DNA of 13,547 nt from contig JAHAEW010000083.1 in NCBI GenBank assembly GCA_018374635.1, positions 1 to 13,547 of the forward strand. The letters run 5' to 3'. Shown one piece after another: positions 1-8,222 of the stretch. Under the pieces are notes generated by a model. That model was given only the letters and a program-made list of their open reading frames with translations. It was not told the origin of the DNA and searched no databases. Position numbers and translations under genes: made by a program. This DNA is from Clostridiales bacterium (GTDB taxonomy: Bacteria; Bacillota; Clostridia; Oscillospirales; Oscillospiraceae). The number at the start of each line of letters is the position of its first letter. Within the stretch, counting starts at the first letter, position 1.

Positions 1-8
1 GCATCGCC

Positions 9-37
9 CAGGATGGAAGCCAGCGGCTTCCATCCTG
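9..37 (-). terminator. Perfect 13-bp hairpin downstream of the operon's last gene
   Basis: Positions 9-21 and 25-37 are perfect reverse complements separated by a 3-base loop (AGC). The hairpin lies 17 bases past the stop codon of the last minus-strand gene (stop at 55-57), where an operon terminator would be expected. On the minus strand the hairpin is followed by GGCGATGC, not by a U-run, so it is not a textbook intrinsic terminator. It could be a terminator helped by another factor, an mRNA 3'-end stabiliser, or a palindromic repeat of the genome. Confidence 0.4.
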
Positions 38-54
38 ACCGTCGCTCTGATTCA

Positions 55-888
55 CTAAGTTCTACCGTGCAGGTGTCCAACTTGCACTTGCAATTTGCGA
101 TTTTTAAGTTCGGAAATAAAATAGTTATATGCGCTCCTTGCAATACAGGATTTCAATTCTTCTGGTTTTTCTTTAGAAGCATATTCAAAGTATAGCTTAT
201 CACTAATTTCTTCATACATTTCTTTGGATGAGAATATGCTTCCAATAATGTTCCGGCGCGTAGTACTGCATTTTTCAGATATTACTTCAATAACCTCTTT
301 TGCTCTGTTGGCACCAGACATATAGTTATCAACGATACATACAACTGCACACTCCGGTGAAGCTTGTTCGATGTCTGCAGAAAATAAGCGTTGTGTTTCT
401 GCAGAAAAATCTGTATAGATGCGAACAGATTGAGCTCTGTTTTTACTCAACACATAGTCATCGTAAAGTTCGTCAAAATTAGAAGGGTGATTAACCCCAA
501 TTCCATATTTAGCTCCAATCTCATATATTTTTTGAACAGTTTCACCTTCAAAAAGAACATATTGTTCCTCAATTTGTCTTTTCAGTTCAGGATCTATTCC
601 TTCAATAAGTGCAAAAGCACAACTGATATCCCCATAGGGAATTTTATCATCCCACACTCCGATTTTATCAAAGCACTTATCAAATAAAGAAAGAAATTTC
701 GACAAAATCTCATGTAATACTGGTGAAACAGTTTCGATTTCAGAAAGATATTGACGACGATCATCGATAGCCATTCGCGTAATATCATATAGGGCTCGCT
801 CTTTTTTGTATTCGATTTGCTTAAAATCGTCTTCAATAATTACAACGAACTTGCAGTCGATAGATGAAAGTAGTTCTTTATAGCCCAT
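55..888 (-). CDS. Receiver-domain-like protein with a long internal insertion (277 aa)
   Basis: Not assigned to a named family with certainty. The N-terminus has a hydrophobic strand followed by acidic residues (FVVIIEDD, residues 14-21), like beta-1 and the acidic pocket of response-regulator receivers. About 165 mostly helical residues follow. Then come AVVCIVDNY (181-189), with Asp187 placed like a phospho-acceptor at the end of beta-3, NIIGSIFSS (213-221) like beta-4 with its Ser/Thr, and a strand plus Lys near 239-241 like beta-5. It therefore reads as one receiver fold interrupted between beta-1 and beta-3. There is no DNA-binding or enzymatic output domain, signal peptide or membrane segment. 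Its ATG shares one base with the stop of the upstream kinase-like gene (TAATG), with GGAGG seven bases before it, so translation is probably coupled. Inference: cytoplasmic phosphorelay-type partner of the neighbouring ATPase. Confidence 0.8.
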   Translation of the reverse strand: MGYKELLSSIDCKFVVIIEDDFKQIEYKKERALYDITRMAIDDRRQYLSEIETVSPVLHEILSKFLSLFDKCFDKIGVWDDKIPYGDISCAFALIEGIDPELKRQIEEQYVLFEGETVQKIYEIGAKYGIGVNHPSNFDELYDDYVLSKNRAQSVRIYTDFSAETQRLFSADIEQASPECAVVCIVDNYMSGANRAKEVIEVISEKCSTTRRNIIGSIFSSKEMYEEISDKLYFEYASKEKPEELKSCIARSAYNYFISELKNRKLQVQVGHLHGRT

Positions 889-3497
889 TACAATTCCTCC
901 GAGGTATTGGATACAAGCAAAAATTTATATCTGTTTCCGTATTCATTACGCTCGTCAAGTAACTCAATTTCTCCACCGAAAGATTCCAGTAGCTTTCGAA
1001 CAATATACAATCCCATACCACGACCTTCAGACAGTGGCTTACCAGACTGCAATGGTTCAAACAAGATATCTTCCATACTCTTAGAAACTCCAGTGCCAGT
1101 ATCATACACGACGATGCCATCAACGCCATATTCTTCAATCATAATGGCATCTGGCCCAGAGTGTGCGTACGAGCGATCACTTTGTGCTCGTTTGCGACGT
1201 ATATCAATCCAATATAGGGAGTTATTGATTAAATTATAAAAGACATGCAATAAAACCCCCTTTGGAACAAACCATGTTAAATCATCAGCGTTGCATATAA
1301 TCTCTATTTTCTCCTTTTTTACTGTTGTCAAAAGGTTTTTCCTGATACTCATTATCACACCTTTGATATTTTCGTGGATAAACTCATCATAAGTGCCTTT
1401 TTTGATAAAAGTAGTTTCAAGAAAGGAATAGAGGTTTCCAATTTGATCTAATTTCCCTGAGATATTACTATAGCTATTTTTTATAGGGACGACATGATCA
1501 TTATAAGTCCTTACACTACTGCTCTGAACAAAGTAGTCCTTCAAAAAGTCAAAATGCTTACTTGCGTCCGGCGTAATGCCCGTTTTACTCAATGAGTGAA
1601 GTTCGTGAGTGATTGTTTCAGTAATGAGTCCGTTTGCCATAAGTTTATAGTTGTTGTAAGACTCTATTTCAATAGCTTTCAATTGCGCATCAGCTTCAGA
1701 AAGAAGAACAGCGGTAGACTCTTGAACAGAAGAATCCGCTTTGATATCAGCATCAAGCTTTTTGAATGTGTCAGTAAGAAATGCGTAGCTTCGTTGGGGC
1801 AATGCCACTTTGTCGGTTCCACTTATTTGCGTCCCGCGCCCTAAGTGCTCAGATACATCGGCCAATGCCTTTTGCATACGCTTATTACGCTTCATCATCT
1901 CGCGAAGTGCGGCATCATTTTTCTTAACACGTTTCGAGAGATTTTCCTCTAACAATCCTTCCTCTGCCAGAAGTGTTTTCATTAAATCATTGGCTTTCCG
2001 ATTGAGGATATAGAAAAGATAATTGAATACAACATTTATAAGGAGTTTGAATGCTTCAGATGTCTCATTCTCACTAATATCTAATCGAGAACTGATTTCT
2101 TGAATATGCTTCTGTCCTGCATCAGACAAAGCAACATATCCAACAGTATTGCCAAGGTCAAATCGATACCACTGCTGACCTTTTGTCCTGAACTGTTGAA
2201 GCTTGATCCAATCGCTCTCTTTATTTCCCAAAAAGCCAATACGGAATATGTTTCGATATAACTTAATCCCGTTATAGTCTTCCAGAAAATATTTGAGATC
2301 TTTTAATGAATATCGCTTGGTTGTTTGTTTTAAAGTGTACGCTGCATCAATAATGATTTTGTCGCCAATTGCAGCCCCCTGTTTAAAACTGTAAATCGAA
2401 CCTGTGATGGGCATTATTTTTAAAAGCTCATCAATTGCGGATAGAGCTTTCTTTTCAATGAATGAATCGAAAAATTCTTTTTTCTGCTCATCCTCTGTAA
2501 CAGCATAGAAATCGCTAAGAATACTTACAAATAAGTCCTTAAGTTCTTCCTTTGTTGCGGTAGTTTTGAGCGTATTTTCGATTCTTATGGAATTGCGTTC
2601 CAACATATCTCTATAAAAGTCATGTGGCTTCTTTAAACGATTGAAAGCGTCTGCTTTTACTAAAGCTCGATGGACACGCTCAATAAACCATGGCTTTATA
2701 TCTAAACCATAGCTTAATATGCCATTTTGTTTTGACTCAAATCGAAAACTGTGGATTGATTCCGCCAAACTTAGGATGTCATATGGGAAAGTGATGTCGA
2801 TTTCATAATCATCAAAATAAAACCTGAGCTGGGGTATAGGTAATGTTTCTTTCGAATTATCAAAGGGGGAAATCAAAAAATTGAGCGCAGACTTAAGCTC
2901 TCGGTTAATTTGAACCTGTACGTTTGAGTTGTCCAAGGACAACTGCTCGAATTGCATTGCATTATCGATGTAGTCCTCTAAATTTACATTGAAAATGATC
3001 AAGCGAGTATGATGAGGAGTTGCAGGGCCTTCAAAGTTGGGAACCTCTTCCACACCATTAATCACATCATTCCAATCGATAAAAACATACGAAGTTTGAC
3101 TTTCCTCCACAGAGGAAGTCTCTACAAGCAATGCCGTCCCAAGTCTCTGTGTAGCCAGCCTACCGATACCTTTTTCACCAAGTGTTCCTTCTTCGTTGGT
3201 TTTAATATCTGTAGCAATTTTCAAAAAGCCATCATCCAGGGCGGCATTAGTCATACCGCGTCCATCATCTTCGACAATCAACATCGGTAAGTCAAGATAC
3301 TGCTTAGGGATAGCCGCTCGAACATAATTAGGGAGCGACTCATAATGTGAATAGTTGTTGTACAAGCGCAAGTTGATATGTTTTGCCTTGGCATCAATAG
3401 AGTTTTTTACTAATTCAATTACAGCAACCTCAGGTGATGTTATCAAATCTCTGCCCAAATGCTTTATGACACGTGGATCGATCACAATTTTTTTCAT
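888..3497 (-). CDS. Dual GHKL ATPase: MORC/Hsp90-like N-terminus fused to histidine-kinase-like C-terminus (869 aa)
   Basis: Predicted soluble ATPase and possible histidine kinase. The N-terminal domain has the Hsp90/MutL-type Bergerat motifs: ELVKNSIDA (28-36, Glu28, Asn32, Asp35), DDGRGM (77-82) and GEKGIGRLA (107-115). The middle carries an IFRIGFLG...DW segment (about 417-430) and a helical, likely coiled-coil stretch (about 500-610). Next is an H-box-like ITHELHS (629-635) with His631 as candidate phospho-histidine. The C-terminus has a second, kinase-style ATPase: NLINNS (755-760), DTGTG (799-803) and GRGMGL (825-830). No membrane segments are seen. The start codon overlaps the methyltransferase stop by four bases (ATGA), and its own stop overlaps the start of the receiver-like gene. 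MORC-related GHKL proteins are known from restriction-modification neighbourhoods. The kinase role is inferred from motifs. The gene is AT-richer than hsdR and hsdM. Confidence 0.9.
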   Translation of the reverse strand: MKKIVIDPRVIKHLGRDLITSPEVAVIELVKNSIDAKAKHINLRLYNNYSHYESLPNYVRAAIPKQYLDLPMLIVEDDGRGMTNAALDDGFLKIATDIKTNEEGTLGEKGIGRLATQRLGTALLVETSSVEESQTSYVFIDWNDVINGVEEVPNFEGPATPHHTRLIIFNVNLEDYIDNAMQFEQLSLDNSNVQVQINRELKSALNFLISPFDNSKETLPIPQLRFYFDDYEIDITFPYDILSLAESIHSFRFESKQNGILSYGLDIKPWFIERVHRALVKADAFNRLKKPHDFYRDMLERNSIRIENTLKTTATKEELKDLFVSILSDFYAVTEDEQKKEFFDSFIEKKALSAIDELLKIMPITGSIYSFKQGAAIGDKIIIDAAYTLKQTTKRYSLKDLKYFLEDYNGIKLYRNIFRIGFLGNKESDWIKLQQFRTKGQQWYRFDLGNTVGYVALSDAGQKHIQEISSRLDISENETSEAFKLLINVVFNYLFYILNRKANDLMKTLLAEEGLLEENLSKRVKKNDAALREMMKRNKRMQKALADVSEHLGRGTQISGTDKVALPQRSYAFLTDTFKKLDADIKADSSVQESTAVLLSEADAQLKAIEIESYNNYKLMANGLITETITHELHSLSKTGITPDASKHFDFLKDYFVQSSSVRTYNDHVVPIKNSYSNISGKLDQIGNLYSFLETTFIKKGTYDEFIHENIKGVIMSIRKNLLTTVKKEKIEIICNADDLTWFVPKGVLLHVFYNLINNSLYWIDIRRKRAQSDRSYAHSGPDAIMIEEYGVDGIVVYDTGTGVSKSMEDILFEPLQSGKPLSEGRGMGLYIVRKLLESFGGEIELLDERNEYGNRYKFLLVSNTSEEL

Positions 3498-4615
3498 GGC
3501 CCATCCTCCCGTATGGTTTCTAATGTATCCTTTAGTGTTTTTGCAATTGCTACAGCCATTAAATACGGAACACCATTACCTATCATTTTAAATTTCTTTG
3601 ATAAGCAAAGCGTTGGGAGCACAAGAAATTTTTTGGGTAAAGATTGAATTGCCATTGCCTCCGCAACAGAAATACGGCGCTCTTTGTAAGGGTGAAGGTG
3701 TACTTCATTGTGCCCGTACGCTGCAGTCGGAGAGTATCTCCATCGATGCAGCCGTTTAAATGACTTGCCGCTTGTGTCGCCTTCTGCAATAGTTGCAATT
3801 TTTTCTCGGCCCTTTTTCACTTGGAATATATCTTTACCATTCGGATGATCTTCGACATCATTTTTATTGAACCAATACTCAACAGTAAGCCTTTTGGGAA
3901 TTCTCTCAAATGAGAACTCATAAGGACTATCTACTGCAAATTCTCGTTGTTTGGGCCAATCCCTCCTCAATATATCCGCTGTTTCGAAGAGGGCGTATTT
4001 GTCCCATGCAAATGACAATGCATCAGGCGGATTCTGATATATTCCCTTTTGAATGCCCACCATAAACACACGCTCTCTAAATTGTGGGACTCCATATGCA
4101 AGAGCGTTAAGGACTTTTTCATCTATAATATAGCCATTGGCCTGAACTTTCATCATCATTTCGTTATAGAATGCTCGATGCTTTTCTGTTTTTACCAGTC
4201 CTTTAACATTTTCGAAAAGGAAGAAATCTGGACGGCAACGGCAGATAATATCAAAATATACCTTAGTTAATCGACCATTTTCGCCAACAACACCAGCATT
4301 TTTCCCCGCAACCGAAAAGTCTGGGCAAGGAGGACCGCCAATGAAACCGACCAAATTTCCTTTTTCTCTTTCTTTTGCAACAAGGTTGATAAGTTTCCTT
4401 TTCCCGCGCTTTTTTGCATAGCGTTCCGCACTATCATTGTGATATCCATATAGCGGAACCAGATGAGTCATTTGTGTTCGTGCATACTGATATGAGGCCA
4501 TGAAAAGGTCATCATATTCATTAACGAATACAATATTATAACCGCTTTTTTCGAACGCTAAATCTAAGATTCCTATCCCAGCAAAGAAAGAGAAAATAGA
4601 GATTTTCTTTTGCAT
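3494..4615 (-). CDS. DNA (cytosine-5-)-methyltransferase (373 aa)
   Basis: Transfers a methyl group from S-adenosylmethionine to C5 of cytosine in a specific DNA site. The standard motifs appear in order: I, FFAGIG (10-15); IV, GGPPCPDFS (93-101) with catalytic Cys97; VI, FENVKG (134-139); VIII, QFRERVF (178-184); a variable target-recognition region (about 190-305); IX, RRISVAEAMAIQSLP (313-327); X, GNGVP (346-350). Its length is usual for a stand-alone enzyme, and all key residues are present, so it looks active. The site recognised cannot be read from sequence. It starts five bases after the ribbon-helix-helix gene, and AAAAGGA upstream can serve as its ribosome binding site. It overlaps the next gene by four bases. 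No Vsr-type or restriction endonuclease gene is adjacent inside the window. Confidence 0.95.
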   Translation of the reverse strand: MQKKISIFSFFAGIGILDLAFEKSGYNIVFVNEYDDLFMASYQYARTQMTHLVPLYGYHNDSAERYAKKRGKRKLINLVAKEREKGNLVGFIGGPPCPDFSVAGKNAGVVGENGRLTKVYFDIICRCRPDFFLFENVKGLVKTEKHRAFYNEMMMKVQANGYIIDEKVLNALAYGVPQFRERVFMVGIQKGIYQNPPDALSFAWDKYALFETADILRRDWPKQREFAVDSPYEFSFERIPKRLTVEYWFNKNDVEDHPNGKDIFQVKKGREKIATIAEGDTSGKSFKRLHRWRYSPTAAYGHNEVHLHPYKERRISVAEAMAIQSLPKKFLVLPTLCLSKKFKMIGNGVPYLMAVAIAKTLKDTLETIREDGP

Positions 4616-4620
4616 AATGA

Positions 4621-4842
4621 TTACAGTCCTTTTCTCTTTTCAAACTCATCAGAGCACAATGCCTCCATATCATCTTTATCGATAGCCTCTTTGTTTTCGC
4701 TTTCAAAATATTGTTTTAAGATTCGTTCCAGCGCCATCGTCATCGTCTGCCCCTTTTCATCCGCATAGGCTTTCAGCCGCTCACAGAGGGTTCTATCGAT
4801 GTAGCAGTTGATATGTTGCCCGTCTTTCTTTGCTCTCGGCAT
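4621..4842 (-). CDS. Ribbon-helix-helix (CopG/Arc-type) small protein (73 aa)
   Basis: Residues 9-18 (HINCYIDRTL) form the short strand typical of ribbon-helix-helix DNA-binding proteins. Two helices follow (CERLKAYADEKGQ and MTMALERILKQYF, about 19-46), then a charged acidic tail. The ATG lies two bases after the hsdR stop, and its AGGAGGG ribosome binding site is inside the hsdR 3' end, so the two genes are expressed together. Such proteins usually bind operators as dimers and often act as antitoxins or autoregulators. No toxin gene is next to it: its neighbours are hsdR and a methyltransferase. The best guess is a transcriptional regulator of the restriction/modification cassette, but its target is unknown. 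Confidence 0.85.
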   Translation of the reverse strand: MPRAKKDGQHINCYIDRTLCERLKAYADEKGQTMTMALERILKQYFESENKEAIDKDDMEALCSDEFEKRKGL

Positions 4843-4844
4843 TG

Positions 4845-7800
4845 TTATCCCTCCTGACCGTTCCGAAGTTCCCGATACAGTTCTTTTGCCAGGGCAACCA
4901 TGACGGCCTTGTACTTAGCGGTGTCTTCGAACAATTTTGTATAGGTTTCTGTACTCTCAATGTAGGACGCCTGGGCGGTCTGGTCGAAGATCTTGGGGAA
5001 AACATTCTTCTCGAAGATTTGCTGACCATCTACTTTTGCCGCTTTTCGGAGTTTCTTATCCGCCAGAAGTTTTTCCCGCAAAGTTCCAATCAAGACTCTG
5101 TCTGCTTCAGTAAAATCGCCTTTATAGGTCTCATTGATCTTCTCAATGACCTCCTCCAGCGGGTCCCTTTTCGTGTTCATATTGACGCCCTTCTTTGTCT
5201 TTGCAGGCTCCAGGGCCGTCGGCTTTTCTTCCAGAGTGATCGCTCCCTCAAAGGTCTTTTCCAGACGGTAGTATTCCAGCTTCACCCGGTTCTCCAGGTC
5301 CCAGGGAGTAGAAGGTTCCGCAGGGATCAGTTTGGAGAGATAGGAGCAGAAGAGATACTCCTTATGGAGGTCCTTATCAAACATCCGCACGATCTGAGAA
5401 ATGTAGTTATACCATTTCACAAAGGCCCGGATTAGACGGCGGAACTGGTAGCGGTCATCCTTGCTGAGTTGATTGTAGGCCTTGGCAACAGGAAGCAGGG
5501 CATTGGAAATCTTCGCCTGCACCGAGCCAACCTTTTTCGCGTCTGGAGAAAAATAGATTTTAGTAACGGTTTCTATGTCGCTGTCATTATACAGTTTGAA
5601 CTCCCGGAGCTGCTTCTGAGTCTTGTAGATCAGATCAACATTGATCTCCTCGGAGAGGCTGGTCTCCTGGTAGTAGGGCTGGAAGGCCTCCAGGATTTCT
5701 TCCTTGGTATTTACAAAGTCCAGAATGTAGGTATCTTCTTTACCGGGATAAGTACGGTTCAGACGGCTCAAAGTCTGGACGGCCTTCACATCTCGCAGTT
5801 TCTTGTCTACAATCATGGTGTGCAGCAGTGGCTCGTCGAAGCCGGTCTGGTACTTCTCCGCCACGATCAACACATCACCCTCGTCGTGGAATACCTGCTT
5901 GGTCTGAGCCTCGCTGACCCGGTTTCCGGCCCTATCCTGGTTCATGCCGCTTTCGGTATACTCTGGACCATCTGCCTCGTCCGGGTCCTTGATACTTCCA
6001 GAGAAAGCAATCAGGATCTCGATGTCATCATAGTGATTTGCCTCCAAGTAAGCCTTAATCTCATGGTAATAGCGAACCGCCGCAAGTCGGGAGGCAGTGA
6101 CAACCATCATCTTCCCCTTCCCGCCAATCTTGTGCTTTGTTACGTCCCGGAAGGTCTCCACGATAATGGCTGCCTTCTGCTGTAAGTTATGAGGATGCAG
6201 TTCCTCAAAGCGCCGGATGGTTTTGATGGCTTTTGTGGTAGGCACTTCCGGGTTGTCCGGGGTGTTCTTGGCAATCTGGAAGCAGGTTTTGTAGGTGGTG
6301 TAGTTCTCCAGCACATTCAGAATAAAACCTTCCTCAATGGCCTGCCGCATAGAGTAAATGTGGAAGGGGTGGAAGGAGCCGTCCGCATATTCCTCCCCAA
6401 ACATCTCCAACGTCTTATTCTTTGGCGTGGCTGTGAAGGCAAAGAAACTCAGGTTTTTGTGCTTGCCGTGGGTGATCATCTCCCGCACAAGCCCATCCTC
6501 GGCATCTTCCAGTTCATCCTCCGCTTTGCCCTCCAGTTCCGCATACTCCTTGAGAGCGTCGTGGGTATCCGCCAGGGCCATTTTCAACTTCATGGCGCTC
6601 TGCCCGGTCTGACTGCTGTGGGCCTCGTCCACAATGATGGCAAAGGACTTACCGGTGGTGTCGTCCACCTGCTCATAAATAACCGGGAACTTCTGCAAGG
6701 TGGTGACAATGATCCGCTTGCCGTCGTTCAGTGCATCCCGCAGGTCTTTGGAGGACTTCTTTTCACCGATGGTGACCACGGAACCCAGGGTGTGGTCAAA
6801 GCCGGAGATAGTCTCCTGGAGCTGGGCATCCAGCACCGTGCGGTCGGTCACGATAACCACGGAGTTGAAAATGGGTTTGTTGTTGTCATCGTGCAGGCTG
6901 GCGAGCCGGTAGGCGGTCCAGGCGATGGAGTTGGACTTCCCGGAACCGGCGCTGTGCTGCACCAGATAGTTTTTGCCGGGGCCATTAGTTCTGACATCCT
7001 GGACCAATTTCCGCACCACATCCATCTGGTGATACCGGGGGAAGATGACGGACTTCTTGGTGATCTCCTTCTGGGTACCGTCCTTCTGTGGCACCTTCTC
7101 CTTTTTTACCTGGAGATTGATGAACTTCTGGATGATGTCCAGCAGGCTGTCCTTCTGCAGAACGTCTTTCCAGAGGTAGGAGGTCACATAATCCCCATCC
7201 GAAGATGGCGGATTACCTGCACCACCGTCCTTGCCGGGGCCATTGCTGCCCTGGTCGAAAGGGAGAAAATAGGTCTTGGCCCCGTCCAGTTTGGTGGTCA
7301 TCACCGCCTCGTAGAGATCCACAGCAAAGAACACCAGGATGCGGTGGTTCAGCCGGAACGCCGGTTCCTTGGGGTCACGGTCAAACATCCACTGCCGCTT
7401 GGCGTTGTCCACGCTCTGGCCCGTGAGCTGATTTTTCAATTCAATCGCCACCACTGGGATGCCGTTGACGGCCAGCATCATGTCCACACTGTTGCTGTTC
7501 TGGCCGGAATAGCGCCACTGCCGGATGCACTGGCAGATATTCTGACCATAGTGTTTGACAGCCACATCGTTCAGGGTGGACTCCGGCTTGAAGTAACACA
7601 CCCGGAACTCGATCCCCCGGTGCTTGAACCCGTGGCGCAGGACGCTGATCAGGCCGTCGTTCTCCACCGCATTCTCAAAGGCCTTGTAGAATTTCTTCTC
7701 TGGATCGGAGTTGCACTGCTTTTCAAATCGCTGCCACTGGATGGGCTGGGTGGCTTTGATAAATTCCACCAGGGTGCCGAGGTCCAGGGCCATGCCGGAG

Positions 7801-7907
7801 TCCATAGAGGCCCGGTAGCCTGCGTCAGAGGCCTTCTGCCAGCCGCCAGCGGGAGAGATCAGAAAGGATTCAATATCCTGTTCAAATTGCTTTTCGTTGT
7901 CAGGCAT
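4845..7907 (-). CDS. hsdR: Type I restriction enzyme R subunit (HsdR, 1020 aa)
   Basis: Motor and nuclease subunit of the type I complex. With HsdM and HsdS it translocates DNA using ATP and cleaves far from unmethylated sites. The N-terminal nuclease domain has a PD-(D/E)xK core: Asp142 in SVDMML and Glu156/Lys158 in AIELK. The helicase motor has Walker A HSAGSGKS (318-325), DEAH (427-430), FTATP (491-495) and, further on, YQTGFDEP and TLSRLNRTYPG typical of SF2 motifs V and VI. The C-terminal part is helical and would contact the methylase. Length is normal and the frame is uninterrupted. AGGAGG lies eight bases before the ATG. The gene is GC-richer than the cassette to its left and matches most of hsdM in composition. 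Confidence 0.97.
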   Translation of the reverse strand: MPDNEKQFEQDIESFLISPAGGWQKASDAGYRASMDSGMALDLGTLVEFIKATQPIQWQRFEKQCNSDPEKKFYKAFENAVENDGLISVLRHGFKHRGIEFRVCYFKPESTLNDVAVKHYGQNICQCIRQWRYSGQNSNSVDMMLAVNGIPVVAIELKNQLTGQSVDNAKRQWMFDRDPKEPAFRLNHRILVFFAVDLYEAVMTTKLDGAKTYFLPFDQGSNGPGKDGGAGNPPSSDGDYVTSYLWKDVLQKDSLLDIIQKFINLQVKKEKVPQKDGTQKEITKKSVIFPRYHQMDVVRKLVQDVRTNGPGKNYLVQHSAGSGKSNSIAWTAYRLASLHDDNNKPIFNSVVIVTDRTVLDAQLQETISGFDHTLGSVVTIGEKKSSKDLRDALNDGKRIIVTTLQKFPVIYEQVDDTTGKSFAIIVDEAHSSQTGQSAMKLKMALADTHDALKEYAELEGKAEDELEDAEDGLVREMITHGKHKNLSFFAFTATPKNKTLEMFGEEYADGSFHPFHIYSMRQAIEEGFILNVLENYTTYKTCFQIAKNTPDNPEVPTTKAIKTIRRFEELHPHNLQQKAAIIVETFRDVTKHKIGGKGKMMVVTASRLAAVRYYHEIKAYLEANHYDDIEILIAFSGSIKDPDEADGPEYTESGMNQDRAGNRVSEAQTKQVFHDEGDVLIVAEKYQTGFDEPLLHTMIVDKKLRDVKAVQTLSRLNRTYPGKEDTYILDFVNTKEEILEAFQPYYQETSLSEEINVDLIYKTQKQLREFKLYNDSDIETVTKIYFSPDAKKVGSVQAKISNALLPVAKAYNQLSKDDRYQFRRLIRAFVKWYNYISQIVRMFDKDLHKEYLFCSYLSKLIPAEPSTPWDLENRVKLEYYRLEKTFEGAITLEEKPTALEPAKTKKGVNMNTKRDPLEEVIEKINETYKGDFTEADRVLIGTLREKLLADKKLRKAAKVDGQQIFEKNVFPKIFDQTAQASYIESTETYTKLFEDTAKYKAVMVALAKELYRELRNGQEG

Positions 7908-7926
7908 ACTTTATTCCTCCTGGTAC

Positions 7927-8190
7927 TTAATCGGAAGGCGTAACATGTTTCAACGCTTCCAATAAGTCTTCTCTCTTGATTACTAATCCACAGATTTTTC
8001 TCGCAGGCTTGCCATCATCAGGCATTGCCATTACATCAACGGAAATAAATTCTCCGGTATCCAGGACAGCGGACTTTTCATGGAATTGTAAATAGCGCCC
8101 TGAAACCTGACATTCGACAGCAAGAGGCCCCAATATATTCTTATGCCTTTCAGCGTAACTGATTGGGAATTTAGTAATGTTCCTGCTCAT
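7927..8190 (-). CDS. Small unknown protein between hsdS and hsdR (87 aa)
   Basis: Not recognised. The best start is the ATG at 8190 (MSRNITKF), because AAAGGA lies nine bases before it. An upstream GTG at 8229 in the same frame would give 100 residues but has no ribosome binding site and overlaps the hsdS stop. The protein looks compact and mixed alpha/beta: strand-rich around residues 22-55 (VECQVSGRYLQF, GEFISVDVMAM), then KICGLVIKREDLLEALKHV forming a strand and helix at the C-terminus. There are no membrane segments or known motifs. It is co-directional with the hsd genes, 32 bases after hsdS and 19 before hsdR, so it is very likely co-transcribed. It may be an accessory or control protein of the type I system, or an unrelated insertion. 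It is AT-richer than hsdR. Confidence 0.75.
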   Translation of the reverse strand: MSRNITKFPISYAERHKNILGPLAVECQVSGRYLQFHEKSAVLDTGEFISVDVMAMPDDGKPARKICGLVIKREDLLEALKHVTPSD

Positions 8191-8222
8191 ATTTTTCATT
8201 CCTTTCTCGAAGATGTGATATT

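Noticed and set aside
4621..4842. Toxin-antitoxin pair
   Set aside because: The ribbon-helix-helix protein looks antitoxin-like, but no toxin-sized partner is adjacent; the flanking genes are hsdR and a methyltransferase.
6189..7943. 584-codon open frame on the plus strand
   Set aside because: It lies wholly opposite hsdR, has no recognisable domain and reads as a shadow of GC-biased codons. hsdR shows all expected motifs in its own frame.
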